A stretch of 64,000 nt of DNA from FW021-bin31 sp964647485 (GCA_964647485.1 CAZYHV010000013.1:38204-102203); one strand, 5' to 3'. Counted from the first letter of the stretch, positions 7,613-16,063 are shown. Notes: generated by a model not told the origin, from the sequence alone. Translations and numbers: made by a program.

Positions 7613-8032
7613 ATGGCTTTAGAGATAACAGGAAAAGTACACGAAGTATTAGAAACTCAAAAAGGAGAAGGTAAAAATGGTCCATGGCAAAAAGGTGCTT
7701 TTGTTTTAGAAACAGGAGACCAATTTCCAAAAAACGTTCATTGTATCGCTTGGGGTGACATGATTAATCAAGTCGAAGCCCTTCATAAAGGGGACGAAGT
7801 AAAAGCCAGTATAGACATTCAAAGTAGAGAATACAATGGAAGATGGTACACAGACGTAAAAGTATGGCGATTGGAAAAGCTCACTACAGAGCCGGTTACT
7901 CCACCAAAAGAAAAGAATGGAGGATCTTCTTCAAAAGAAGATGTTCCCCCTGCTCCGAAACCACCACAAGAAAACACCTCCTCTAATTCTAATACTCAAG
8001 GGGGAAATGATGAAGATGACCTACCTTTCTAG
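7613..8032 (+). CDS. DUF3127 protein (OB-fold type) with SSB-like acidic tail
   Basis: This is a predicted small nucleic-acid-binding-like protein of 139 residues. Residues 1-90 match the DUF3127 pattern: LEITGKVHEVL, GPWQKGAFVLETGDQFPKNV, GDEVKASIDIQSREYNGRWYTDVKVWRLE. This region has the strand order expected of an OB fold. A proline/serine/asparagine-rich linker follows, ending in the acidic tip DEDDLPF. That is the same layout as single-stranded DNA-binding protein (OB domain, disordered linker, DDDIPF-like tip that recruits partners). It is not a canonical SSB. The start at 7613 (MALEITG) agrees with the family; an ATG 18 bases upstream is possible. It is divergent from dnaA and followed by a strong terminator. 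Confidence 0.85.
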   Translation: MALEITGKVHEVLETQKGEGKNGPWQKGAFVLETGDQFPKNVHCIAWGDMINQVEALHKGDEVKASIDIQSREYNGRWYTDVKVWRLEKLTTEPVTPPKEKNGGSSSKEDVPPAPKPPQENTSSNSNTQGGNDEDDLPF

Positions 8033-8056
8033 GCCCCTCTTTTTTAAGTATTAAAG

Positions 8057-8097
8057 AAAGCCTTTTAAAAATCTTTTTGATTTTTAAAAGGCTTTTT
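8057..8097 (+). terminator. Strong terminator after the DUF3127 gene
   Basis: A long perfect stem, AAAGCCTTTTAAAAATC paired with GATTTTTAAAAGGCTTT, encloses a TTTTT loop and is followed by more T. It shows that the longer frame of the next gene, which would start at 8077 inside this stem, is false. Confidence 0.9.
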
Positions 8098-8142
8098 CTA
8101 TTTTTAGATCTTTCAACTCTAAAATTTTGCTTGATGGAAACC

Positions 8143-9060
8143 ATGCCTGATTTATTATCTATACAAAATTTAAAAAAGTATTATGATGGTCACAAAGCAG
8201 TGGACGACATCAGTTTCCAATTACATTCAGGCAGTATTTTTGGGCTTTTAGGTCCTAATGGTGCCGGAAAAACGACACTGATTAGAATGATTACCGGAAT
8301 CATCTATCCTGATAGCGGAGAGATTCAATTGCAGGGAAGAGCTTTTAACGGGCTTAAAGACAATCACTATATTGGATATATGCCAGAGGAAAGAGGATTG
8401 TACAAAAAAATGAAGGTAGGAGACCACCTGCTTTACCTTGCCCGCCTGAAAGATTTAAGTAAATCTGAAGCCAGAAAAAAAATTCATTTCTGGTTACAAA
8501 AATTCAACCTTTCAGAATGGTGGGACAAAAAAATAGGCGATCTCAGTAAAGGAATGCAACAAAAAGTTCAATTTATAGCTACTATTCTTCATGAACCTAA
8601 ATTACTCATTTTGGATGAGCCTTTTTCCGGTCTCGATCCGATCAATACCGATACCATTAAACAAGAAATCTACAAATTATGTCAAAAAGGGACAACGGTT
8701 ATTTTTTCTACTCATCGCATGGAACAAGTAGAGGAGATTTGTGAACATATTGTCTTGGTGAACAATGGAAAAAAGTTGATTGACGGAAGCGTTTCTGCTA
8801 TTAAAGATGAATTCAAGAAAAACGAGTTTAATATTCATTTGGGAGAATCAATTAAAGAAGAAGATATTTCTTCGCCTTTATTTGAGATCATAATGGTTAA
8901 AGAGAACAAGGTGACATTGAGACTTAGAGAAGATGCAGGAAACAATGATATTTTATCTTATTTTATTCAAAAAGGATATCATGTTCATGCTTTTAATGAG
9001 ATGCTGCCTTCTATCAATGATGTTTTTATTGAAATCGTACAAAACAGAAAACGGTCATGA
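8143..9060 (+). CDS. ABC transporter ATP-binding protein (NatA type)
   Basis: This is the ATPase subunit of an ABC-2 exporter, 305 residues, partner of the next gene. Walker A GPNGAGKTT is at about 41-49, the Q-loop glutamine is replaced in the YMPEERGLY segment as is common in this subgroup, the signature is LSKGMQQK, and Walker B is LLILDEPFSGLDP with the H-loop STHR. A C-terminal DUF4162-type domain of about 80 residues follows. The start at 8143 (MPDLLSIQNLKK) matches the family; an ATG nine bases earlier is also possible. The 4-base ATGA overlap with the permease gene indicates translational coupling. NatAB-like pairs export sodium or other substrates; the substrate here is unknown. Confidence 0.9.
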   Translation: MPDLLSIQNLKKYYDGHKAVDDISFQLHSGSIFGLLGPNGAGKTTLIRMITGIIYPDSGEIQLQGRAFNGLKDNHYIGYMPEERGLYKKMKVGDHLLYLARLKDLSKSEARKKIHFWLQKFNLSEWWDKKIGDLSKGMQQKVQFIATILHEPKLLILDEPFSGLDPINTDTIKQEIYKLCQKGTTVIFSTHRMEQVEEICEHIVLVNNGKKLIDGSVSAIKDEFKKNEFNIHLGESIKEEDISSPLFEIIMVKENKVTLRLREDAGNNDILSYFIQKGYHVHAFNEMLPSINDVFIEIVQNRKRS

Positions 9061-10364
9061 ATAAAAATTGGTTAATCATCCAAAGAGAATATATATCCAG
9101 AGTAAAAAAGAAATCTTTCATTTTACTTACCCTATTAATTCCTTTGATTATTGTTGTATTTATCGCTTTAGAAATATTTATTTTTTCAGGAGGCTCTAAG
9201 GAACATAAACAAATCGCTGTATTAGACGAAAGTGGATTATTTGAACAGCACTTCAGTAGCAAAGAGGACATGAAATTTATTTTTCTGGAAGGAGAGACTT
9301 TAGCCTCTGCAAAAAATGTATATAAAAAAGCAGGATATAGTGGATTACTTTATATTCCAAAGATCGATCTTCAATCTCCCAAAGGCTTTACTTATTATTC
9401 TGATCAACAATTGGGACTCAACAGCTATTTATATATTACTGATCAACTTAAAAATATTATCAAAAACCGAAGAATGGTTCTTGCCGGGATTGATCGTAAA
9501 GCGTTGGATCGGATGACGCCGAGCATCAATTTATCACAACAAACCTCTTCTTTCCAATCTTCTACTCAAACCAAATACCTTACATACGCCTCCTCTGCCA
9601 TTGGCTATATCTCGGGCTTTTTAATTTATTTTGCCCTCATCCTCTTCGGAACGCAAGTGTTACGTGGGGTAGCAGAAGAAAAGACCAATCGCATATCAGA
9701 AATTATGGTATCCTCGGTTAAACCTTCCCAATTAATGACCGGAAAGATTATCGGCATTGGGGCAGTAGGACTCACACAATTTATTATCTGGATCATCTTA
9801 GGGGGGCTGGGTTTCTTTATTTTTAGTTCCTTCATTGCAACCCCCTCTAATATGCAGAATATGCAACAAATGGGCGCCATGAATAGCGCAGAATCCATTC
9901 GGATGTTGAGCCAAGTCAAAGATTTATTCCATCTCTTGCCGATTGCCGAAATCATCTTCTGTTTCTTATTCTATTTTTTTGGAGGCTATCTTTTCTATGC
10001 AGCTCTTTTTGCCGCAGTAGGCTCCGCCGTAGATCAGGAAATGACGGAATCCCAATCACTGACATTGCCCATTACGATGCCCATCATCATTTCTTTCTTT
10101 ATCATGTTTGGTGCAATCCAAGCTCCTAACAGTACCCTATCCGTATTTTGCAGTATTTTTCCTCTCTCCTCTCCTATCGTCATGATGGCTCGTATTCCTT
10201 ATGGTGTACCCGCCTGGCAGCTCATTCTTTCGATTGTCTTGTTAATCGCAGGTCTCATATTCACAATTAGAATAGCTGCAAAAATATATCGAACGGGAAT
10301 TTTATTATATGGAAAGAAGGTCACACTAAAAGAAATTATAAAATGGACTTTACGAAAGTCTTAG
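9057..10364 (+). CDS. ABC-2 type transporter permease (NatB type)
   Basis: This is the membrane subunit that pairs with the preceding ATPase, 435 residues. It has an N-terminal membrane segment (about 20-42), a large extracytoplasmic domain (about 45-170), and then five hydrophobic segments between about 175 and 420 with the family signature RGVAEEKTNRISEIMVSSVKP. The protein starts MNKNWLIIQREYISRVKKKSF, usual for the NatB/ABC-2 group. It overlaps the ATPase gene by 4 bases. The operon has two genes and ends at a hairpin terminator shared with rpsT. Confidence 0.9.
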   Translation: MNKNWLIIQREYISRVKKKSFILLTLLIPLIIVVFIALEIFIFSGGSKEHKQIAVLDESGLFEQHFSSKEDMKFIFLEGETLASAKNVYKKAGYSGLLYIPKIDLQSPKGFTYYSDQQLGLNSYLYITDQLKNIIKNRRMVLAGIDRKALDRMTPSINLSQQTSSFQSSTQTKYLTYASSAIGYISGFLIYFALILFGTQVLRGVAEEKTNRISEIMVSSVKPSQLMTGKIIGIGAVGLTQFIIWIILGGLGFFIFSSFIATPSNMQNMQQMGAMNSAESIRMLSQVKDLFHLLPIAEIIFCFLFYFFGGYLFYAALFAAVGSAVDQEMTESQSLTLPITMPIIISFFIMFGAIQAPNSTLSVFCSIFPLSSPIVMMARIPYGVPAWQLILSIVLLIAGLIFTIRIAAKIYRTGILLYGKKVTLKEIIKWTLRKS

Positions 10365-10380
10365 TTTTATACAAATAAAA

Positions 10381-10402
10381 AGACCTCCCAAAAAGGAGGT
10401 CT
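10381..10402. terminator. Bidirectional terminator between the ABC permease and rpsT
   Basis: AGACCTCC pairs with GGAGGTCT around a six-base loop in the gap between two converging genes. A/T runs flank both sides. Confidence 0.75.
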
Positions 10403-10445
10403 ATAATTTATTACCCAGTAATAATTTTTATCTTTTTTTTATTTG

Positions 10446-10703
10446 CTATTTCGCCAGTGTATTCACGTGCTTCGTCAATTTACTTTTTAAATTAGCTGCT
10501 TTATTCCGGTGAATAATACCACGTTTTTGTAATTTGTCAATCATAGAAATTGTCCGAGGTAATTTATCAGACGCTTCTTTATGATCTTCTATTTTCTTCA
10601 AATCACGAATAGCATTACGTGTTGTTTTACCGTAATAACGATTCTGCTCATTTCTTTTAATTGCCTGACGAGCATGTTTTTTTGTTGCTGAATGATTAGC
10701 CAT
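10446..10703 (-). CDS. rpsT: 30S ribosomal protein S20
   Basis: S20 binds 16S rRNA early in small-subunit assembly. The 85 residues begin MANHSATKKHARQAIKRNEQNR, match the family over the full length, and are strongly basic. The typical HRNKAANLKSKLTKHVN helix lies at the C-terminus. The gene is monocistronic. Its promoter at 10726-10757 is one of the best in the window. The untranslated leader is about 20 bases. Confidence 0.97.
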   Translation of the reverse strand: MANHSATKKHARQAIKRNEQNRYYGKTTRNAIRDLKKIEDHKEASDKLPRTISMIDKLQKRGIIHRNKAANLKSKLTKHVNTLAK

Positions 10704-10725
10704 AACGATTTCTAAATTTGGGCAG

Positions 10726-10757
10726 CAAAGGTACTATCTTTTATTAAATGTTACAAA
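10726..10757 (-). promoter_or_regulatory. Promoter of rpsT
   Basis: On the minus strand, TTTG (10754-10757) and TACCTTTG (10726-10733) are separated by 20 bases. This matches both boxes of the Bacteroidota consensus. Confidence 0.8.
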
Positions 10758-10769
10758 TATTTTCCATTT

Positions 10770-11405
10770 TTATGGAACATTCATGTATTTATGTGTTTGT
10801 AGAGAGATACTCCATTCCGGATGTTCTTTTACATAATCAATCAGAAGCGGCATAATTTGTTCTGCTTTACTCCATTCCGGTTGAAGATATAAACTACAAT
10901 CCGGAGATACTTTAGCTGCATATTTCTCAGCCCAGTCGAAGTCACTCTTATGAAAGATAACCACTTTTAATTCATCTGCCACATCACAAACTTCTTGCAG
11001 AGGAGCTTTAAATTTTTTAGGAGACAAACAAACCCAGTCAATATCTCCACTCAGGGGATATGCCCCGGAGGTTTCAATATGGGTTCTAAATCCTCTGGCT
11101 TGTAGCTTTGAGCACAAGTAAGTTAAGTTATACATTCCGGGTTCTCCTCCTGTAATCACGACAATTTTTGAAGGATATTGTGCAGCTTCTCCCACGATAA
11201 CATCTACAGAAACGAGAGGATAAGAGGATTCCTCCCAACTTTCCTTCACATCACACCAGACACAGCCTACATCACAACCGGCTAACCGAATAAAATAAGA
11301 AGCCTGACCGGTATATGCGCCTTCACCCTGAATGGTATAGAAAGCCTCCATAAGAGGTAACTTCCTCCCTTTTTCTACTGCTTGAACGTCCTCCTCTGTT
11401 CTCAT
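10770..11405 (-). CDS. queE: 7-carboxy-7-deazaguanine synthase
   Basis: QueE is a radical SAM enzyme that converts 6-carboxy-tetrahydropterin to 7-carboxy-7-deazaguanine in queuosine precursor synthesis. The protein has 211 residues. It shows FYTIQGEGAYTGQASYFIRL, the Fe-S cluster motif CDVGCVWC (CX3CX2C) and the SAM-binding VITGGEPG. I use the ATG at 11405; a GTG two codons upstream is also open. It follows folD by 23 bases on the same strand, so the two probably share a transcript. No other queuosine gene is nearby. Confidence 0.93.
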   Translation of the reverse strand: MRTEEDVQAVEKGRKLPLMEAFYTIQGEGAYTGQASYFIRLAGCDVGCVWCDVKESWEESSYPLVSVDVIVGEAAQYPSKIVVITGGEPGMYNLTYLCSKLQARGFRTHIETSGAYPLSGDIDWVCLSPKKFKAPLQEVCDVADELKVVIFHKSDFDWAEKYAAKVSPDCSLYLQPEWSKAEQIMPLLIDYVKEHPEWSISLQTHKYMNVP

Positions 11406-11428
11406 AAACACAAAAAAACTTTTTCCTT

Positions 11429-12316
11429 TTAGTTCATTCCCGCTTTGGACTCTTTCGCCGCATTAAAGGTATTCTTTAACAAGGCGGCTCTCGTCATTGG
11501 TCCCACGCCTCCCGGAACAGGGGTAATAAAACTACATTTAGGAGCGACCTCATCGAATTTCACATCGCCGGTCAATCGATATCCTCTCTTTCGAGTATCA
11601 TCAGGAACTCTTGTAATCCCTACATCTATGACTACTGCTCCTTCTTTCACCATTTCTTTAGTCACAAACTCCGGTTTACCCAAAGCAGCGACAATAATAT
11701 CTGCTTCAGCACAAATCTGTTTAAGGTCTTTCGTTCGGGAATGACACAAAGTAACGGTACAATTTCCATAAGCTGTATTTCTGCTCAAAAGAATACTCAT
11801 GGGGGTCCCAACAATAGCACTACGTCCAAGAACAACGGCTCGTTTTCCGGAAGTTTGGACATCATAATGTTCTAACATCAGCATGATTCCAAAAGGCGTA
11901 GCAGGAATAAAAGTCGGCATCCCATTCACTAATTTACCCATACTGCTGGGATGAAAACCATCCACATCTTTGGCAGGATCTATGGTATTAATTATCGTGT
12001 CATTAGAAATATGATCCGGTAAAGGTAACTGTACTAAAATACCATCAATATCGGCATTTTCATTTAATTGGGTAATCTGATCTAACAGATGCTTCTCTGA
12101 TATTTCATTATCAAAACGAAGAAGGGTAGAATCAAATCCTATTTCTTCACAATCTTTTACTTTTGAAGCAACATAAGTTTCACTAGCCCCGTCATTCCCA
12201 ACTAAGATAGCTGCTAAATGAGGTCTCTTCCTTCCTTCTCCGAGTCTCTGATCTACGGCTTCTTTAAGTTGTTGTTTTACCGCTTTGGCTACTAATTTAC
12301 CATCTAATTTTTCCAT
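11429..12316 (-). CDS. folD: Bifunctional methylenetetrahydrofolate dehydrogenase/cyclohydrolase
   Basis: FolD interconverts 5,10-methylene-, methenyl- and 10-formyl-tetrahydrofolate for purine and formyl-Met-tRNA supply. The 295 residues are full length. The catalytic YVASKVKDCEEIG segment has the conserved Tyr and Lys. ILVQLPLPDHI and DPAKDVDGFHP follow, then the Rossmann part VVLGRSAIVGTP and the C-terminal PVPGGVGPMT. The ATG at 12316 is the only nearby Met and lies four bases after a -7 box, so the mRNA may be leaderless. It is first in a probable folD-queE operon and divergent from pssA. Confidence 0.97.
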   Translation of the reverse strand: MEKLDGKLVAKAVKQQLKEAVDQRLGEGRKRPHLAAILVGNDGASETYVASKVKDCEEIGFDSTLLRFDNEISEKHLLDQITQLNENADIDGILVQLPLPDHISNDTIINTIDPAKDVDGFHPSSMGKLVNGMPTFIPATPFGIMLMLEHYDVQTSGKRAVVLGRSAIVGTPMSILLSRNTAYGNCTVTLCHSRTKDLKQICAEADIIVAALGKPEFVTKEMVKEGAVVIDVGITRVPDDTRKRGYRLTGDVKFDEVAPKCSFITPVPGGVGPMTRAALLKNTFNAAKESKAGMN

Positions 12317-12320
12317 AATG

Positions 12321-12328
12321 CAAAGATA
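12321..12328 (-). promoter_or_regulatory. -7 box abutting the folD start
   Basis: On the minus strand TATCTTTG is followed by CATT and then the folD ATG. Transcription would be expected to start at or next to the A of the ATG. Confidence 0.65.
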
Positions 12329-12467
12329 CTAAAGTTTTAAGGTAAAATGACAGCTCACCAACGCAGTTTGTGCCAAAATTAGTACTTTGCACTCCGAACT
12401 TTAGAGATTATCTGAGATGAAACATCCATAAAAAGGATAATCACACTGCGAGTTAAAAATAAAATAC

Positions 12468-13250
12468 ATGAAACAAATACCCAATATTTTAACTCTTGGA
12501 AATTTATTTTGCGGCATACTTGCTATTGTATTCGTATTACATACCCCCGTTTTCATCTCTGATTTTAACGGACAATCTTTTATTGTCAACACCCCTCCTG
12601 CCATTTATTGGGCGTCTGTATTCATTGGGATAGCTGCTATTTTTGATTTTTTAGATGGTTTTGCAGCCCGTTTGTTGCATGTCAGTTCGCCTCTTGGGGG
12701 ACAGTTAGATTCTCTTGCTGACTTAGTTACATTCGGAGTCGCTCCGGGAACCATCCTTTATCATTTCCTTTCTCAAGCCTATATGCAACAACCGGAAGCT
12801 ATCCGGGTATCCCTTTTAGCTGTCGCTCCCGCACTGTTACTACCTTGTTTTACAGCTTACCGACTGGCCAGGTTCAATACTTATCAGTCTCATTCCACGA
12901 ATTTTACCGGTATTCCGGCACCGGCAATAGGACTGTTTATAGCTTCTTTTCCCCTAATCCAATTTTATGAACAGCTTCCATTTTCAAAATGGCTTCAACA
13001 CCCTTGGTTACTTTATCTCATTTTGGCTTTGTGTTGTTTTTTTATGGTCTGTAATATTCCTTTCTTTAGTTTCAAAATAAAAAGTCTTTCTTGGAAAGGA
13101 AATGTCCTTCGATATCTATTGATAGTTTTAACAGCCATAAGTATTCCATTTTTACACTGGGGCAGTGTGGCTTTTTGTTTTCTTTTGTATATCATTTTGT
13201 CCATTGGCAAATTTTGGTTCGCTCCTGACCTAAAAGATTTAGAAAAATGA
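12468..13250 (+). CDS. pssA: CDP-diacylglycerol-serine O-phosphatidyltransferase
   Basis: PssA makes phosphatidylserine, the precursor of phosphatidylethanolamine, in the membrane. The 260 residues begin MKQIPNILTLGNLFCGI. The CDP-alcohol phosphotransferase motif DG-X2-AR-X8-G-X3-D-X3-D is complete around residues 62-84 (DGFAARLLHVSSPLGGQLD and SLAD). Seven or eight hydrophobic segments run to the end. The decarboxylase gene psd is not next to it. The gene is divergent from folD and precedes purS by only 27 bases, but purS has its own -7 box. Confidence 0.93.
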   Translation: MKQIPNILTLGNLFCGILAIVFVLHTPVFISDFNGQSFIVNTPPAIYWASVFIGIAAIFDFLDGFAARLLHVSSPLGGQLDSLADLVTFGVAPGTILYHFLSQAYMQQPEAIRVSLLAVAPALLLPCFTAYRLARFNTYQSHSTNFTGIPAPAIGLFIASFPLIQFYEQLPFSKWLQHPWLLYLILALCCFFMVCNIPFFSFKIKSLSWKGNVLRYLLIVLTAISIPFLHWGSVAFCFLLYIILSIGKFWFAPDLKDLEK

Positions 13251-13252
13251 TG

Positions 13253-13260
13253 TAGGTTTG
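13253..13260 (+). promoter_or_regulatory. -7 box for purS-rsmI
   Basis: TAGGTTTG starts just after the pssA stop and 18 bases before the purS ATG gap begins. It suggests that purS and rsmI form their own transcript. Confidence 0.5.
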
Positions 13261-13277
13261 CCACAAATTTTATTAGC

Positions 13278-13529
13278 ATGACCTTTACAGCCCTCATTAA
13301 TGTAATGCCCTTAAAAGAACTATTAGACCCTCAGGGAAAAGCAGTTCACAATAGTTTAGAAAATTTAGGCCTTGGCGACATCAACAAAGTAAGGATAGGT
13401 AAACATATCACCTTACAAATAGAAGCTCAAAACAAGGACAAAGCAAAAGAAATAGCTGAAAAAGCTTGTAATAAATTATTAGCAAATCCGGTCATGGAAT
13501 ACTTTGAAGTGACCATTTTAGAAGATTAA
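13278..13529 (+). CDS. purS: Phosphoribosylformylglycinamidine synthase subunit PurS
   Basis: PurS is the small subunit of the three-part FGAR amidotransferase (PurS, PurQ, small PurL) in purine synthesis. The 83 residues match the family: INVMPLKELLDPQGKAV at the start, then the central INKVRIGKHITLQIEA strand and the closing ACNKLLANPVMEYFEV. No purQ or purL is adjacent. Many Bacteroidota use a single large PurL instead, so an isolated purS raises the question of where its partners are. It sits 9 bases upstream of rsmI and is probably co-transcribed with it. Confidence 0.9.
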   Translation: MTFTALINVMPLKELLDPQGKAVHNSLENLGLGDINKVRIGKHITLQIEAQNKDKAKEIAEKACNKLLANPVMEYFEVTILED

Positions 13530-13538
13530 TTTTTCTTT

Positions 13539-14210
13539 ATGGGAAAATTGTATCTCATACCTACGCCTATAGGGAATTTGGAAGATTTCACCTTCCGTGC
13601 TGTATCCATCTTAAATGAGGTAGATCTTGTTTTGGCTGAAGATACACGAACCTCTTCTATTCTCCTAAAACACTATCAGATCGACCAACCTCTTTCTTCT
13701 TTTCATCAACATAATGAACATCGGATAACAGACAAACTGGTACAAAGGATAAAAGGAGGAGAAACGATGGCGCTCTTAACGGATGCCGGTACTCCGGGAG
13801 TCTCCGATCCGGGTTTTTTACTTGTTCGCGCTTGTGTCAGAGAAGAGATAACAATAAGCTGTCTTCCCGGAGCCACAGCATTTGTTCCGGCTCTGGTCAA
13901 CAGCGGTATCCCCATGACACGTTTTACTTTTGAAGGTTTTTTACCTCATAAAAAAGGAAGAAAAAAACGACTCTCTAAGTTGGCAGAAGAAGAACGAACC
14001 ATGGTCTTCTATGAATCTCCCCAACGCTTGTTAAAAACACTAGCAACATTCATCGAATATTTTGGATCAGAAAGAGCCTGTTGTGTTTGCAGGGAACTCA
14101 CCAAAGTATATGAGGAAAACAAAAGAGGCAGCTTGCAAGAAGTCTATGACTATTATGCCGATCAAAAAGTAAAAGGAGAAATAGTCATTATATTGGCAGG
14201 GACTGCCTGA
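13539..14210 (+). CDS. rsmI: 16S rRNA (cytidine-1402-2'-O)-methyltransferase
   Basis: RsmI uses SAM to 2'-O-methylate C1402 in the ribosome decoding centre. The 223 residues are of the tetrapyrrole-methylase fold: LYLIPTPIGNLEDFTFRAV at the N-terminus, AEDTRTSSILLKHY, the SAM-site LLTDAGTPGVSDPGF, and CLPGATAFVPALVNSGIP. It is shorter than the E. coli enzyme (about 286 residues) because the small C-terminal domain is missing, which is usual in Bacteroidota. It ends 58 bases from the convergent dnaJ. No clear terminator lies between them. Confidence 0.94.
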   Translation: MGKLYLIPTPIGNLEDFTFRAVSILNEVDLVLAEDTRTSSILLKHYQIDQPLSSFHQHNEHRITDKLVQRIKGGETMALLTDAGTPGVSDPGFLLVRACVREEITISCLPGATAFVPALVNSGIPMTRFTFEGFLPHKKGRKKRLSKLAEEERTMVFYESPQRLLKTLATFIEYFGSERACCVCRELTKVYEENKRGSLQEVYDYYADQKVKGEIVIILAGTA

Positions 14211-14268
14211 AAACCTGCTATTATCCATCATCACAAGGATTCAGACAGTCTCTCTTTGGTGGCAAGCT

Positions 14269-15435
14269 TTAACTAAAAACATCCTTAATTTTATCAAAGA
14301 AATTCTTTTCTGATTTTCCTGGCTGTGGTTTAAAGTTTTCCGCTCCTCTCAATGCTTCCATCATTTCTTTTTCTTCCGCATTTAGGTTTTGCGGTGTCCA
14401 GACATTAACCCGGATTAATTGATCTCCTTTATCATATCGTTGCACAGCGGGGAAACCCTTTCCTTTCAATCGGAAGATCTTTCCTCCTTGTGTTCCTGCA
14501 GGGATGTTGATCTTTGCATGTCCGTCTATGGTAGGGACTTCTATCTTATTTCCAAAAACAGCATCCGGAATCGAGATATGCAAATCATAGGCGACATTTT
14601 TTCCTTCCCGATGTAATTTAGGATGTTTCTCTTCTTCTACGACAACGATCAGATCCCCATTCATTCCCCCTCTTTCTCCGGCATTTCCCTTTCCGGACAG
14701 GCTTAGTTGCATGCCTTCCTCTACTCCTGCAGGAATATCAATAGATACCGTTTCCTCTCCATAAGTTCTTCCGGAACCTTTACAATTACTACACTTTGCC
14801 GTTACAATAGAGCCTTGTCCATTACAGGTCGGACAGGTTGTCACGGTTTGCATCTGCCCTAAGAAAGTCTGGGATACTTTACTAACCTGACCGGATCCTC
14901 CACAGGTTCCACAAGTTTGAAAAGAAGACTTATCCTTTGCACCATTACCACCACATTGGGAGCAGGTGGTATATTTTTTCACTTTTATCTTCTTGGTGGC
15001 ACCATGAGCAATTTCTTTGTAATTCAGTTTAATTCGAACACGAAGGTTCGTTCCTCGCACTCCCCGAGAGCGTCGTTGACCACCGGTCGATCTGCCACCG
15101 CCGCCGCCAAAAAAGCTGCTAAAAATATCTTCACCACCGAAAATATCCCCAAAATTGGAAAAAATATCATCCATTCCCATACCTCCGGCCCCCCCCATGC
15201 CTCCGGCACCTCTCATTCCGGCATGACCAAAACGATCATATTGTGCTTTTTTGTCAGGATTGCTCAACACCTCATACGCTTCCGCAGCTTCTTTAAACTT
15301 GTCTTCGGCCTCCTTATCTCCCGGATTTCTATCCGGATGATACTTCATGGCCACTTTTCTGTAAGCCTTTTTTATCTCTGTCTGATTGGCACCTTTGGAA
15401 ATGTTTAGTACCTCGTAATAATCTCTTTTTGTCAT
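14269..15435 (-). CDS. dnaJ: Chaperone protein DnaJ
   Basis: DnaJ delivers unfolded clients to DnaK and stimulates its ATPase. The 388 residues show a J domain at 1-70 with the HPD motif (MKYHPDRNPGDKEAEDKFK) and a Gly/Phe-rich region at about 75-125. A zinc-binding region follows with four CXXCXGXG repeats (CSQCGGNG, CGTCGGSG, CPTCNGQG, CSNCKGSG), and then the C-terminal client-binding domains. It follows grpE by 16 bases on the same strand, forming a grpE-dnaJ operon. dnaK is not in the window. Confidence 0.98.
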   Translation of the reverse strand: MTKRDYYEVLNISKGANQTEIKKAYRKVAMKYHPDRNPGDKEAEDKFKEAAEAYEVLSNPDKKAQYDRFGHAGMRGAGGMGGAGGMGMDDIFSNFGDIFGGEDIFSSFFGGGGGRSTGGQRRSRGVRGTNLRVRIKLNYKEIAHGATKKIKVKKYTTCSQCGGNGAKDKSSFQTCGTCGGSGQVSKVSQTFLGQMQTVTTCPTCNGQGSIVTAKCSNCKGSGRTYGEETVSIDIPAGVEEGMQLSLSGKGNAGERGGMNGDLIVVVEEEKHPKLHREGKNVAYDLHISIPDAVFGNKIEVPTIDGHAKINIPAGTQGGKIFRLKGKGFPAVQRYDKGDQLIRVNVWTPQNLNAEEKEMMEALRGAENFKPQPGKSEKNFFDKIKDVFS

Positions 15436-15451
15436 GCTTCAATAATTTACC

Positions 15452-16063
15452 TCATTTACCAACAACTACTTTGGCATGTCTTATTAATTTATCATTTAGA
15501 TAATATCCCTTTTGAACATTATCGATTACCTTACCTTTAAGATCTTCTGAGGGTGCAGGAATTTCAGCAATCGCTTCCTGAAGCTCCGCATCATAGGGTT
15601 CATGAATACATTCCATTTCAGTCACCCCTCTGGATTTTAATGTTTTCCTTAATTTATCAAAAATTAAAGTTGCTCCTTCCCTTACAGAATGAACATCATC
15701 AGTTTTTTGCATCTCGATTTCTGCACGATCGGCATCGTCCAAAACATCCAAAAGGGTTTTGATAACGTCTTTTTCTGCTGTTTGCATGAGTGCTATACGC
15801 TCTTTAGCAGTACGTCTGCGATAATTATCAAATTCTGCTACCAAACGAAGATATTTATCCCGGAGTTCTTCCGATTCATCTTTTTCAGACTCAGGATTTT
15901 CTCCTTCCGGTTCTTCCTCTTCAAGATCTCCTTCCGTTATCTCTTCTTCCAACTCGGGTGATATATCATTATCTTCTTTCTCGGACAATTCCTCTTCATT
16001 CAGTTCCTCGTCCTGCACTCTTTTTTCATCTTTTTTCATTCGAAGATTTTTAAAATTAAACAT
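15452..16063 (-). CDS. grpE: Nucleotide exchange factor GrpE
   Basis: GrpE releases ADP from DnaK. The protein has up to 203 residues. A very acidic, disordered N-terminal stretch (about residues 15-65) precedes the long dimer helix (ELRDKYLRLVAEFDNYRRRTAKER). A compact C-terminal beta domain ends in VQKGYYLNDKLIRHAKVVVGK. The start is uncertain: the ATG at 16063 is used here, and an in-frame ATG at 16039 (MKKDEKRV) is an alternative that removes eight residues. It is co-transcribed with dnaJ. Confidence 0.96.
   Translation of the reverse strand: MFNFKNLRMKKDEKRVQDEELNEEELSEKEDNDISPELEEEITEGDLEEEEPEGENPESEKDESEELRDKYLRLVAEFDNYRRRTAKERIALMQTAEKDVIKTLLDVLDDADRAEIEMQKTDDVHSVREGATLIFDKLRKTLKSRGVTEMECIHEPYDAELQEAIAEIPAPSEDLKGKVIDNVQKGYYLNDKLIRHAKVVVGK

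Noticed and set aside
8077..8142. N-terminal extension of the ABC ATPase
   Set aside because: It begins inside the terminator hairpin of the preceding gene, and the family starts at MPDLLSI.
14917..15408. 163-codon frame opposite dnaJ
   Set aside because: Antisense to the zinc-finger and Gly-rich parts of DnaJ; no sign of a real protein.
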